Shown here piece by piece: positions 47,371 to 60,807 of a stretch of DNA of 64,000 nucleotides. Both the position numbers and the translations under genes were made by a program. Origin of the DNA: Erythroxylum novogranatense. Its lineage: Eukaryota; Streptophyta; Magnoliopsida; Malpighiales; Erythroxylaceae. Each line of letters starts with the position of its first letter. Position 1 is the stretch's first letter. The notes beneath the pieces were generated by a model, which saw only the letters and a list, made by a program, of their open reading frames with translations, did not search any database and had not been told where the DNA came from. The stretch lies in NCBI GenBank assembly GCA_029891385.1, contig CM057231.1:68774990-68838989 (forward strand), in the 5' to 3' direction.

Positions 47371-48654
47371 TGATAGATGCATAATTGATCATAATTTTAC
47401 CTTATATTTAATGTGTTTTTGCTTTATATTTGATACTTTTAATGTATATTTGGTTCTTAATCCTCTCCGAGTGTGTTTATAAAGCATAATTGCCTTCATA
47501 GACTAAAAGGAGAAGAATTTAGACAAGATTACTACATAAATTGAAGATTTGAAGTGCAGAAAGGTACATAATCGTGCACATGGTTGTGCACTTCGTTGAG
47601 CCCATGCATCTTCACGATTCTTATATGATTTGGATATGTACCATGCATTAGACCTTGCATCCCCCTATAACCATAAATTTCATTATAACGAGATGTTTTG
47701 GGAGGAAAAGACTAACAGGAGTTGTAGGGGAGACATTAGGAGGTGATTCTAGACATAGAATTCATTCTTAAGGGACAATTTTGGTCTAGAGAAGTGGAAA
47801 ACATGAAGATTTCATTGATAGATCTATCAAAATACAAGATCAACTCCTTAAATCATGAGAATATTTGATAAAAGACAATCTGGGAGATTTAGAATTATGA
47901 ACCCTTTGTTTTCTATTTGTTTTTCTTTCAATGTATTTTTGATTTTGTGTTCAATTAAGTGCAACTAAATGTCCAGTTAATATTGTTAATATTTAGGTTA
48001 GATGAACCTTATGATAACATTATGATATGATTTGATTTTTTAATTAACGCAATTAGTTTGATTGTTATACTGGACTCGATTACATGTTTTATTTATAATC
48101 TAATTTTAAACGTAGAGATTGAGAAATCCTAGGTTGAATAGATATACCGTAATTGGAAGGATTTGATTGCAACCCTAGAGATAGGATGATATAAATCATC
48201 CATATTAGGGTTAAACCAAATAGAAGGACTTATAAATCGATAACACAATCTTATAAAATATAACCTAAGTAATTCGGTTAGAAACCTTAGGATTAGTTGT
48301 TAGTAGACTCAAGGTTAGCTACTAGCATACAATAGGAGTCTCCACGATCCAATAAATCAATAAAACAATTGCGTAACAAAAGATCAATCTGTTATGGGTT
48401 TAAGAGAATTCGAACCTAGATACTAATTTATGATAACAATAGTTTTCTAAGTGAATTCCACTATCTTTATGCTCATTATTGTTTCCTATTTTATTTTATT
48501 TTATTAGTTTTATTTCCTTTAATTAAAAACCTAAAATTAATTCTTAGGCTAGATAATAGGGGAAGGGTAATTACTGGTATTCATCATCTTTATGGGATAG
48601 ACCTATACTTGTCGGTACTAGCTATAACTATGCCATGCACTTGCGATTATTACA
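47371..48654 (+). repeat. Probable solo LTR of an Athila-like element
   Basis: It starts TGATAGATGCATAATTG and ends TGCACTTGCGATTATTACA, wording resembling the ends of Athila-type LTRs. No PBS or PPT flanks it, and the adjoining 5-mers (ATACC and ATGTT) do not match. The boundaries are therefore tentative. Confidence 0.4.
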
Positions 48655-49400
48655 ATGTTGAATGTCACAAAATGATACCCCTAGTTACTCAACTATGTCA
48701 CTATTTCAAATGGCTATTAATGCCACTTTTTAACTTTAAACTTTTTTGTTTGGTTTGAAGCCAATAAAGTGAATTATTAAGCTTATTTATTCAAAAATTT
48801 ATATGGGATAATGAAAATACTCAAAAGAAGTCAAAATTAATTAATGCATAAGTATTTGATACAAATAATATCATAAAGCATATCAAATATTAATTCTCCA
48901 AATTCATAAAGAAAATTAAAATCACGCACTAATACTTATAACTAGTTACATAGACATTCCAAATCACCAAAACATCCAAACTAATAAATGAATTATCACC
49001 ATTGATATGCTTTTAGAAAATAAAAATTCAAAATGTACTTCCTATTAAGAAAATCGTGAAAAATTGATAAGGTTGAGATAGTATATGGTTAAAATCTTAT
49101 AATCCCTCTCCCATGCTAAAAAAAACATTATGCTCAAGTGTTTCAAACATGGAAAAATAATAAAAATAATATAAAGGGAAAGAGATATAGTAAATAACTT
49201 AAACTTCCCTGAATTAAGACACTAGATCCAAGTCTTAGATGAAATTTCATTCCATTAATGTTCCATTAAAGTGCATATTGGAATTTTAAAGAGTGGCAAA
49301 ATAGAAACCAAAAGGAAAATATGAAAAAAATATACATATGATCAAGAGTATTAACAAAAGAAACTGAAAATAAAAGTGCAAAAGATAGACAAATCGATCT
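48655..49400. other. AT-rich element-derived non-coding sequence
   Basis: No ORF of interest. A TCCCATGCTAAAAA stretch at 49108 resembles the intergenic purine-tract motif of Athila-like elements on the minus strand. Confidence 0.3.
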
Positions 49401-52400
49401 TATGGAGGAGGTGGAGATATCTGTGTGGGCATATATAAGGCCCTAACTTATGCCCTGGAAGTATTATAGCATGTCTAGGGTGTATTAAGTAGTGAACATA
49501 ATGAATTAAGTGCATCTAAGTATAGTAAGAGATATAATGGTACTTAATGTAAAAGACAAGGGTAAAGGATAATTTGTTTGCTTTTAGATGGGCATACATA
49601 CTTAGACATGAAATATGTATGGAAATTTTAATAGGTTTGCTTGGATTATAAGCGTGATGTGAGGAGAATTGATAAAAGAAGTATTCCATAAGTAAATGGG
49701 ATTTTTTTTGGTTAAATTGGATGAATTTTTGTGTTGCTCTTGCATGATAAGATCGAAGTCAATTTATTTAGGATGTGTACCTCACTGAATAGATAGGTTT
49801 CACTAAACAAAATTTTGTAATTTGACCATATCTTAGCCTGTAGACCTCTAAATTGGATAAATTTAAATTGGAGATTAAACTAGAGACATAAGTCTAAAAC
49901 TTTCATAAAGGAGTATAAATCTAATTCTACCTCTAAGAGTTTTGAATTCTATTTTGAAGTTGAGTTCTAGCCACTATCCTTGTTTTCAAACAACCTTTAG
50001 TTTTTTGGGTATAACTCCCAATATAATTAACCAAATTGAATGAAATTTATGCCATTAGAAACTTAAGACATAGGGGAATAAAATAAATTGATAAGATTAT
50101 AGGCCAATGTGGGAATTAAAGAAAGAAGAAGGGTCAATATGCAATTTTCCTAAAGTCAACTCATGGACCAATAAGATTAAAGAACGTGTGTCCAATAGAA
50201 TTATAAAACATGGTCCAAAAGAATTATAACTCGTGGTCCAATGGGATTGTAGCACATGGTTTAATTGGATTGTGACATATGGTCTAATGGGATTGAAACA
50301 TGTGTCTAAGACTAGAAAGTTCATGAAAAGGCCTATGGAGAGGGAAGATGGACAACACTTTGGCTTAATTTTAGATTTTTCTCCGCTTCATTTAACCCTC
50401 TTAATCCCATCATTTTTCACTTGGTGATTTAAGCAAAGCCAAAGAGGAAGGGAAGGAAAAGCATTAGAAGAACTACTTTAACAATTTTAAGGTTTGGGAC
50501 TACACTTAATTTAATTCCTCTTTGTGTGTATATTTGAATGGTTATAAATATTCATTTAGATATGGAATGATTTCTGGGATGATTTTTGGTGTTATTTTAG
50601 TGTTACTATTCATGAACTTGGTTTTATATGATAAGAGAGTATCGTGTAGTGGAATTCTATCTTGGGTTTATTTCAATCAGTCACATTGTTTAAGTCATAA
50701 CTCAGCTTATAGACCTCCAAATTATGTGATTTTAGTTACTTCTAAAACCTAAGACATAGAGATAAATATCTCTAAAAGGGACTCTGACTTAGTTTTAGGT
50801 TATGACCTTGGAAGTTGAGATAGAAAACCTAAGACATAGAGATGCTACCCTTATTTTAGAGCAGTTTGTGATATTTGATCTATATCTCATAAGTTAGGAG
50901 TCCAAATGACCTGATTGTTAGTTCTATAAAAACAAGAGACACAAAGGGAGAAATTTTTAGAAGACCTAGAAACCTAGTTCTGACTTTTTGTATATGAATA
51001 TTAAGGAAAAAGTAGTGGCATAAATAGATAAAGTTTCTGTCATGATGGTGGCATTGTTTTTGTTTATGATTTCTATCGCATCTTATTTGAACCTTTATGA
51101 ATGTGTATGAAAATTTACAAACACCTAAAAATAAATGAAATAGGACTTACCATATATGAATTGGGAGACTAAACATTGGAATAAAAGATTGAGCATAATG
51201 CATTCCAAAGAAAATTTACATGTACATAAATGATTTGTATGCATATTCATTACTCATATATGTATAGTATGATTATACAAGTGTGATTTTGATACCCTTC
51301 TAATAGTGGTAAGCCATGAGTTATATGTATGAATACAAATATAGATTTTGTGACTTGAAATATATATCATATGATTTTTTAATATATGAATTGTGAATTT
51401 TGCAAATGGTTAAAGAAAATGTTATAGTTCCTGTTCTATTATTTTGGTTGTGGATAGACAGGCATGCCTATAGGATTACAGTGTAGCTGTTACAGTTTGA
51501 CACCACTAGTTTCCACTGTTCGATACCTTCAGTTATCCACAGTTTGGTACCTTCGATTATTCATAGTTTGATACCTTCATGTATCTATAGTTCGATACCT
51601 TCAAGTATCCTTTGATATCTTCAAATATCCAGAGCACCCGTTATCCACACCCATAAAAAATATGCAGGCTTAATACAAAAAGAAAACTTAACAGTCATAA
51701 ATAAGAAATACAACATGACAACATGAATAATTGGTATTGATGAGCATTTGTATTGGTTGTAATGATGTGCAATTATATTTATAATTTGTATCAATAAGCA
51801 TTGAATATCAATATTTGGTTTACAAATATGTATTTTCGATATATGGATAATATGTTGAAGCATATTTGCATTATGTACTTTGCTCAAGTATACCATCATT
51901 ATTTACATAAGCATTGAATATAAGTGTTTGGTTCATGAATGTGAATTTATAGTATATGAGTTGTGATATTTCTAAATGTGTGTACTTAGTGGATGATTGC
52001 TGTGAGTGGTCATCTGAACTAAGTGTTTTCTCCACTAAGTTTTCAAGCTTAGCAAAGGTGTTAATCTGTGTAAGTCCAAGTCATAGGAGTGAGGTACAAG
52101 GAATATCTGCAGGGACTAAGGCCAACAAATAGAAGAAAAAGTATTTTTGAAATGTGTTTTTAGTTACAAATGATTGCATATGTAATGAAGAAAGGAAATC
52201 GTATGTTTTCTTTTGGATTACCATTTAAATGTAAATATGTATTACTAATGTTAAATGATAATGTTAAGCATTGGAATGTTTTATAATGTGTAAATGTATA
52301 GCACTAAATAGAATTATATAGCTTAAATGTGTTTACAGGAATAAACTTGGTTACTATGAGTGTGGATGGTTGTAGGTTATGTAAAGGGGGTGTTATAGTA

Positions 52401-52588
52401 TATAAGGTATTGTTGTTTGTTGGTTTATTAAGCCATCAGAAGAAATCATCTCTATCAAGCTTTTATAGATGACTTAGTAACCACAACCCTTATATCACCA
52501 TGATCATCAAACCCTCTAATAATTATTAGGAACAATAGTATACTTTCATGATGGCTTGATAGTCTCCTCTGACTTTCTAATATATATG
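49401..52588 (+). other. Degenerate long-LTR remnant carrying the ~180-bp phrase
   Basis: No coding sequence. The phrase seen in the other long LTRs recurs with CATATCTT/ATAACTCC/CATAACTC/CTCATAAG anchors at about 49826, 50009, 50696 and 50887, each followed by ctccaaatt-like and, at 49900, ACTTTCATAAAGG-like blocks. Near 52377-52398 a GTAAAGGGGGTGTTATA stretch looks like a plus-sense LTR end. The family cannot be named. Confidence 0.4.
51515..51625. repeat. Short tandem repeat, ~22-26-bp units
   Basis: About five degenerate copies of an AGTTTGATACCTTCAGTTATC-like unit lie head to tail. They sit inside the long-LTR remnant. Confidence 0.75.
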
Positions 52589-55500
52589 TGTTGGGACCCG
52601 ATTTTAGAACTGGACCCCAACTAGAAAAACGAAAAACGGAAACGAAAAGCGAAACAAAAGAACGGATTACAAAGTAAAACGAAAGGTGAATGGATCCGAA
52701 ACGAAAGAACGGATTCAAAATCAAGAGCTAAAGAAACCGAAGCGGAAACATATGACAAAAGTCAAAGAAAGCAAATCAAATCAAAAGGCTTAAGAATTGA
52801 AAGTGAATCGAATCAAAGCACACAAACGGTTCAAACAAACTCAATCAAATTTTCCGACATCCGTGAACATATATTTTAGAAAAATGCGCGTTGAAAACCT
52901 TAGACTAAACCAATCCAAAACTAGTATAAGTTTTTTTTCTTTCTTTTTCATTCTTTATCAATCTTATACAAAGCAATTTAATTTCCCATTTGGAAATTTA
53001 TCCTCAATCAAAACTCAATTCATATAATTCTTCATAATCATGCAATATCTCAATCTCATCTTTAACAAATCTTATTCTTATTCTTATTCTTTCTTTGCCA
53101 TAAAAAATATACATATCCAGAAATCCACAATTCATACACAATAGGCACTTCAATATTTCCAACTCAATCAACACAATTCATCGGACTTCCTGTCCGGAAT
53201 CCCAGCATAAATAAACACATTCATATACCTATAACACTTCAAATTATTATCACAATTTTCATACACAAATCCATAATTTCTTTACATCATGAAATAAATG
53301 CTTATAAAACATTAATGGCATTCCAAGCCATATACAATACCAATACCAAAATCGAAATTACACAAAATTTCAAAATATGCAAAATCAAACAGATGCCTTG
53401 ACTTTCTTTCATCCGATCTCCTGCTCGATCCCTAAAGATGGGGATGAAAGGGGGTGAGCTAGACAGCTTGTGTATAATATGCTTATAAATCGAAAAATAA
53501 GCAAAAATCAATTTTCCAAACTTTTGCCATTTTATGAAAATCTCATAGTAGAAAATTTATCAAATAAACTTATTTCTCAACTTTTCAAATCATTTATAAG
53601 CAATTTCCAAAATTTCACGGTTGAAAACCTCAAATTCTCATTTCTCAAAATTCTTAAATTTTTTCCAACTTCATGACCAAATCTGAAACATGAATGCGAC
53701 ACAATTATAAACAAAATCAAAGACACATAAACAAATCAGAATGGTTTGAGTCGGTCCAAAACAAAACATACTGAACATTCCCGCATAGCGGTCCTGTGCA
53801 ACTGTGAACAGAATGTACTACACCTTTCCGCATAGCGGTCCGGTGTAGCCGTGAACTTATGGGAGTCCGTAACGGAGCTCCAATGCCACTAGCGGGCAGG
53901 AGGGCGAAGCCTATAAAAAGACAAGCGCACTTGACTTAACTTATGGGACCTAACCAAACTCACATAACACATTTCACACTTGAAAATCGGATTTGCTCGA
54001 AGGCACATTTCGAAAATTCAGTCTTTCATATTATGTCATATCAGACCCATTCACATTAAAAAATTCACAACATCAAACCAAGCCACATAACACATTCTTA
54101 ATCATTCAAAACACAATGAATGCAACACTTTAGCAAACCTCATTAAATTATCCAAATCAGTCGAAAACAAAGAATTTCATAATTTTTTATCAAACTCATT
54201 CAAAACAATTTTAACAATTTATCCAATCATTCGAAAACAATCCATTATCAATTTCTTAAATAATTACAAAATCAACGAATTTAATCATTCAAAAATAATA
54301 ATTTTCAAAACATTTCTCTTCTTGATTTTTCGAAATCACATAATTGGCTTATAAATCAAATATAAACATGGTACTCACCTCAATTCCATGCTTGGAACTT
54401 GTTCAAATCCTCAAATTCTCCCTTCCTTTCCTTCCTCCAAATTAAAATTCCCTAATCCATAATCACCCACATTCAACATCACATAAAGCATAATCACCAA
54501 AATTGAGCTTAGAAAATACAAACTCATACCAATCTTAAGCCAATTTAACCAAAACCTTTCAAAAATTAACAAATCAAAAACTCAATCTTACCTTAATTTT
54601 CACCATTTTCGGATTTTCTTAGCTCCATAGGAAGCTTTCATCTTCTTCCACATTTTTCCTCTTGAATCGCTAAAAAAACACACTTGAAAGCCCATAAAAA
54701 TCGAAACCCTAATTTCTTCTCTTCTTTCTTCTTCTCCCATCCGAAGCTTGCTCTCTTCTTTTCCTCCTTTCTTTCCTTAAATTTTCATGCTTCTCCCTTG
54801 CCTTATACGACAGCCACACTCACTTGTCATTAAAGATTGTAAAATGACTAATAAGCCCCTCCATATATGCCTTATAACTTAACAACTTAAGTAACCTTCC
54901 AATTTTGCCCTTCATGCTTTCTTTACACTTTAATTTCTAACACTTTAATTTAATTTAATCAAATCAATATATCCCATATGTTCTTACTCAATTTAACATG
55001 CTAATTAATCACATTAACATGCTAATTAAGTCCTCAAAATCATAAAATAAATCAAAGTCTCAAAATTCATTAAATCATGTTCTGCTTAGGACATTTTTCA
55101 AATCATCAAATTGAAGGAATTTGCTAAAAATTCCTTCTAGAGAAATTTTCCTTATTGTCTCAATTTCATAACGTCACCAAAATCATTTAATTTGGTGCAC
55201 TAGTCCAAAAGTTACACCTCAAACATTTCGGACTATGCTTATGCGAAAACATTTTCCAGTACTTTACTTCTATCCAAACATTGACATTTTAATGACTAAA
55301 TTGAAACTCTAATCCTTCATAACATTTGTATCCCTATTTCTCTAGTTTAATCCAAATCAAGAATTACCTCATTTGGATGACTAGAGCAAAAGTTATGACC
55401 AAAATACTTTCAACTCTTATTAATCCAAGACTGCACACTAAACCCGAATTCAATTCAGAAATTGAAAGTCTTAAGGGCTAAATTGAAATTCAATTCTTGA

Positions 55501-57169
55501 ATATGAATTGTAGCCCCATGTCTCTAGTTTATTGTTCAACAAGAATCAGTTCAATTGGATCTCCACAAACCAAGAATTCACCAAAATACTGAACCATGTT
55601 CAGAAAATTTTCCAACTCATATTGATTAAATCAATCATCCTCAATTTAATCTAAAAAATCCACAATTTTCCATGTATAGATAGAGGGGTGTCTTAGAAAT
55701 CCAACTCTTCAAAAATCAGGTCGATCGGAGGTCAGCCAAAAAAGTTATGTCCAAAAGAATGGAGAGAGGTCGGTTAGCAAAAATTTCAAATTGGAGCTCG
55801 ATCATGAAGGTGCAAGGCGCCAGGAGCGGGTCGCTCTCTAAGGCGACCGAGCGGGATAGACTGAGCAGTAGTGACTGAGAGGGAGAGACTGAGCGGGAGC
55901 GACCGAGCGGGTCGCTCGCCAGGACGACTGAGCGCGGCCGCTTGCTATGGCGACCTTCCAACTTCTAAAATTAATAACTTGTGACTCAGAACTCCAAATT
56001 TTTCAAATTTTGTATCAATGGAAAGATAAAAAAAAGCTCTACAATTTTTATGAAGAATTCAAAAACCAATTCCATCTCTAAAGGGGTCAAAATCCCACTC
56101 AAAGTTTATGTCCAATTTAAGTCTCCCTAAACAGTATCACAACTTCTAAAAATCATAACTTCACATTCCATGGTCCACAAATTTCATACTTTACATCAAT
56201 GTAAAGATCAGAACATAATCTAAAACTTTCATGAAGACATTAAGAGCAAAAACAACCTCTATATAGATCAAAAGCCAGTCAAAGTTATTGTTCAATTACT
56301 ATCATCCTAAATAGTAATACAATTTCTAAAATTCATAACTTCTCATCCCCTTGTCCAAGAATTCTAAATGTTATATCAATGTAAAGATCAAAACAAAATC
56401 TTCAACTTTCATGAAGCACTTAAAGGCAATTTCAACCTCTAACTATGTCAATTTCTCTATCAAAGTTTCTGTTCAGAAATTGTCATCCTATACCACATCC
56501 AAACTTTAAAATTTCATATCTTCCAATTCCCACATCCACAAATAACATATTATACATCATTTAAAAGCTATGCAATTTCTCTATAACTTTCATGTAGACT
56601 ACTTACTCCAATTCAAAACATATCAGTCCAGAATTTGCCTCAAAACACAGTACACAATCCTACACTTAATGGACATTTTTCAAAAGCAAAGCAAAATACA
56701 CTTAATTTCGAATAATCATAACTTTCAATCCTGATATCGAAAAATATCATACGTTATGGCGATAGAAAACTCTCAATAGAAGCTACAAGTTTCTTGAAGA
56801 TCATTTTATCAAATTCTGCCTAAATCATCCCACAAAAATTCTCAAAATTTTGGCCCAAAAAGTCAACTCTTCATCTCCAAAAAGTCAAACTTTCACAATT
56901 CAACAATTCTCACACTTTCACTAATCAATTTCCTAATACAATACAAAATTTACCCAAAACCTCACATCATTATCATAAAACTTAAAAACACCCATTACAT
57001 CTATTAACCTCAAAATATCATTTCAATTTGTTCAACTAGCATTGCTTACATAAAACATTACACATAATCATGAGTTTTCTTTTCCTTTACACATGACTAA
57101 TTCACCACCAATTTCTCATTTCATGTCAAATTTTAACTCGCAATTCTAAGAAAAGTTCGGGTTCCAACA
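52589..57169 (-). repeat. 4.58-kb LTR (3' LTR) of a second long-LTR family
   Basis: The plus strand starts TGTTGGGACCCG and ends GGTTCCAACA. On the minus strand the end is preceded by a purine tract at 57170-57185, which makes it a 3' LTR of a minus-strand element. It contains an exceptionally regular phrase array. Anchors of the AAAAGTTA type lie at 55207, 55388, 55568 and 55740, and of the (C)ATAACTT type at 55974, 56154, 56334, 56514 and 56718. A GCGACC/GGTCGC-rich island sits at 55815-55952. Two direct CCGCATAGCGGTCC repeats lie at 53781 and 53828. The partner LTR is outside the window or lost. Confidence 0.7.
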
Positions 57170-57188
57170 TTTCTCCCCCTTTTAAAAG
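57170..57188 (-). other. Polypurine tract of the second long-LTR family
   Basis: The minus strand reads CTTTTAAAAGGGGGAGAAA next to TGTTGGAACCCG. It is almost the same as the Tekay tract at 12822. The AATTTCGAGGACGAAATT motif next to it is also shared. Confidence 0.75.
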
Positions 57189-57748
57189 AATTTCGTCCTC
57201 GAAATTCATGCTTAAAAAATCACCAAATAACTTATTCTCTCACATAATGTCTTCTAAAAGATCATAGTCAATCACTTTCTTACCTAAGTCCTCATCACAC
57301 ATATTTCTCAATTTATTCGAAAATTTTCACTTCTTGCATCTAATACCACCAATATCATATCAAATCACTATATCCATAAATCATTGTTTCTTAACATATT
57401 TGAATTAAGTCAATGGTCCAATTCTTAAGGAACCTTAATATGGACCAATCATCATTCAAAATCAACCGTTTGAACTTCTATACATATCTATATCTCTATC
57501 ATTCAAGTCATCTTTCAAATATCCGTTATTGTATCTCACATATATTCGAAGTCAAATCATCCAAATTCATCATGAATTTCTAATCTTAACTTCCATACGC
57601 ATATTCTTATAATCAATCATACTCTTGACACTTAAATCAAACAACCACTTTAATTCCTCAAATAATCCATGAAAACTTATTCACATCAATATCACATTCT
57701 CACTAATTCAATTTATGCATTTGAACTCTTAACAAACATATGCGCTCA
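57189..57748 (-). other. Internal non-coding piece of the second long-LTR element
   Basis: AT-rich sequence with no ORF. The integrase/chromodomain coding expected next to the PPT in an autonomous Tekay element is absent, as in the LARD-like copy at 6258. The stretch is cut at 57749 by the Athila-like LTR. Confidence 0.45.
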
Positions 57749-59261
57749 TGTAAGATCCTATATTGGCACTCTGATCGCGGCTCTGTCGATGCGATCTTAC
57801 GATCGATCCTTGGAAACCGGTCAAATAGAATAAATTCCAAGATTGCGATGTAGGATGCAACCTCGGGTCGTCTCACTTAATTGGAACCAAATAAAAATGG
57901 TCTAATCTAGCCTAAATGTCAAAAATTGCAATTGAAGTTGATAAACGGGGGTTTAGTATTTTTGTCAAAACTGGAAAAGTAATCAAAACTGGACAAAAAG
58001 TATAAAAGAATATTTTTGAAATTTTGTAAATGATGCAATAACTAAAATTGGATAGAATCAAATTGATAAAATCCTCTTGAAAATGAGGCTCAGGCTATCA
58101 TAGTTCAAAAATGGTTTTCGGGGATACAATCCACTAAGTTTCGAAAGATCAACCCTAAAGGACTCTTTAGGTCCAAAGATTTAATTAATGAACTCCATCA
58201 TTTAAATCTTTGTTAAAAACCTTAGTGTGACAATTGGACAAGCAAATGCAATTGGTCAAATGAATAAAACACAACAATCTCAATCAAACACAACTAGGCA
58301 GATTAAAACCGTGAATGTAGTATCCAATGACATATATGAAACTATCATATATTAAGCAAAAACATTCTACAAATCACTTGTCAAATCTCAACATAGTATC
58401 AACACACGGTTAAACTATAACAATGCTAATCTAAATATATCGATGCAATCCTCTAACTCGAAGTTTACACAAATATACTAGACTTGAGATACTAAGTGAT
58501 TACTCCCTTGAAGCTCAGAAACTCAAGCCATTGCTACATCTTCAAGAGGAAGGTTGGCTTAGCTACGCATGACTCGGGTCGATCCCTGACATCGGAGAAT
58601 GAACGAGGCTCATGTTTGCGTAAGACGATGACGGTGATGATGGCGATCGTGGTGATGATGGTAGATGATGATAAAAATGTGAAGGTCTTCTCCTTCCAGT
58701 CTGCGCTCCAAGCCGTCTCTCAGATTCAAAAGTCTCTGCGTGACAAAAGTCTCGATGACCTAAAATAGCAAGTCTTATATGATGGATCACAATGCAGGTT
58801 GGAACAGATGAGACAAAACTTTCCATAAGAAGTCGGGTATCCGCTGCTCGTCATGACGAACAAAATAAATCAATTAAATTAAATGCGCGACGTGTGCGAT
58901 CGCTCGCTTGTCGTCGCCGCCTCGCTGCGGCGTCTGCGCGCGGCGTGTGGAAGTATGTTCAGCGGTCGTGTGAAATGCCATGCGTCGTGACATGCGGAAA
59001 GACTTTGATCGTTGACTTCGACGTTGACTCCTTTGTTCCTGAAATTAAATAACAACAAAACAACAACTTGCAGATCAATTGTCCCAATAAAATTGTGGAA
59101 ACATAAGTATCAAATCATGACAATTCAACGACAAATTGAGAATTGAAAGAACTCGATATGAGGAACCAATTTAAGCACAAAAAATCATCAATCAGGAGTC
59201 AATACATGCATAAGCAGCTATGAAAATGCAGCCAATTTATAATATAAACTTGGCTCAATCA
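57749..59261 (-). repeat. 3' LTR of the Athila-like element
   Basis: The minus strand starts TGATTGAGCC at 59261 after a GTATGGGAGAATT tract and ends GGATCTTACA at 57749. Near the U5 end it has AGTGAGACGACCCGAGGTTG, wording common in Athila LTR ends. A CG-rich island with CGACG/GCGGCG words lies at 58888-58950. Confidence 0.65.
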
Positions 59262-60807
59262 AATTCTCCCATACTTAGACTTTTGTACTCCTGGACAAAG
59301 TTTTACAAGAGTCAAAAAGAGTGCAAGAGAAAAAGAAAATATCTACTCATGCTCAAAACAATAAAAGGAAATTGATGCAAGTTACTTCCTCAGAATTCAA
59401 CCAAAGCAAAATGAAAGAGTGCTACTAAAATAAACATTGAAAGAATCCAAGTACAAGAGATTGAACAAAGAGAAGCACTCAAGGTATGGTGTTTGCACTC
59501 ACTCACTTGTGTCAGGGATATTTTCTCTCAATCTACTTAATCCACCTCCTACCATAGGCTTGTGTCAATTCTATTTCTCCACCACAAGAACTATCATTTG
59601 AAGATCAAGAGGACTTTGAGGGTTGTAATGTATGGAAGGCTAAATGAATGGGTAAAGTAAAAGAAAGAAAATATGAGCATATGCACTAAATGTGAACTGA
59701 TGTCATCTGTAGAATTCAAACTAAACAATTGCATAAACAAAATGCAACATTATTCTTTTCTTTCTTTCTCTTTTCTTCTGCTTTTGCTCTCTTTTTTTTT
59801 TTTTTTTTTATATATATAGGACATTTTAGAGACATTGTCTCTTTTTGGAAACACAAAATTCATCATCAATTTATTGTTATTTTTTTTCTTTTTTTTATGA
59901 CATATTATTTTGAAATAAGCAACATAACCAATGAAACCACAAAGGTATGAATGCAAATGCTCATAACAGGAGGGCTCAAAGGGGCTAATAAGGGATAAAT
60001 GTGCAAGGGACGGTGTTTGGGAAATGGTTTTAAGAAAGAACGCCTCTATCACATCCGCAAAAATCCAGTTCATTAAGCTTCAAGTAAGAATTAAAACAAG
60101 TTCTGGAGAAAAATGAAATAAGAAGATGCACACAAAGATAGAATGAAAATTATAGGCTCAAATATCCTTCCACAAGGGTATGATCTCAATGAACAATCTC
60201 AAGTCTCAAAAACTTAAAATGACACTTTGTTAGCATGCTTTCATTTACTTTGTATTGAAAACGTTGAAAGCAAGATTTTGTCAAGTCCAATTGTCATTAA
60301 AAGAATGGAAGGTGTTTTCAAAAACTCAAGCATCGTTTTGAAACTAGTAAAAGCTTTGAAAACAAAAGCCACAAAAATCCAGTGGAAGAAAAATTTGAAA
60401 TGAGTGGAAGAATTAAACACAGAATCATTCATGCATGAGTATGGACGTCACGACGTGTAGAAGCAGACGTCGAGATGTATGGACGTTGCGACGTATGCCA
60501 AATTTGAAGAACGCTTCGCCGCGACGAGTGTCCATACGTCGCGGCGAAGAAATGCAGAATGACAGAAAATACAACAAGTTTATCAGCAGAAAGCACCAAT
60601 TGGTCAACAATTCATATTATCCTCAATGAAACATACGATCAACAGTCATGCAATGTGAAAAATAAATAGGGAAACAACTCCCCCACACTTGAAACACACA
60701 TTGTCCTCAATGAAAGTGTAACAGAAGCAAAAGATGAGAAGAAGAAGGCACAAAAACAAAGATTGATCATTAAGTAGATTAAGTCAAGTACAAAAGACAC
60801 AAAAGAA
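59262..60807 (-). other. Non-coding region between the env-like ORF and the 3' LTR
   Basis: It contains a pyrimidine and T-run microsatellite at 59752-59818 followed by TATATATA. A GTCGCGACG-type island lies at 60446-60548. An AAGTGTGGGGGAGTTGTT tract (minus strand) is near 60673-60690. No gene is seen. Confidence 0.5.
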
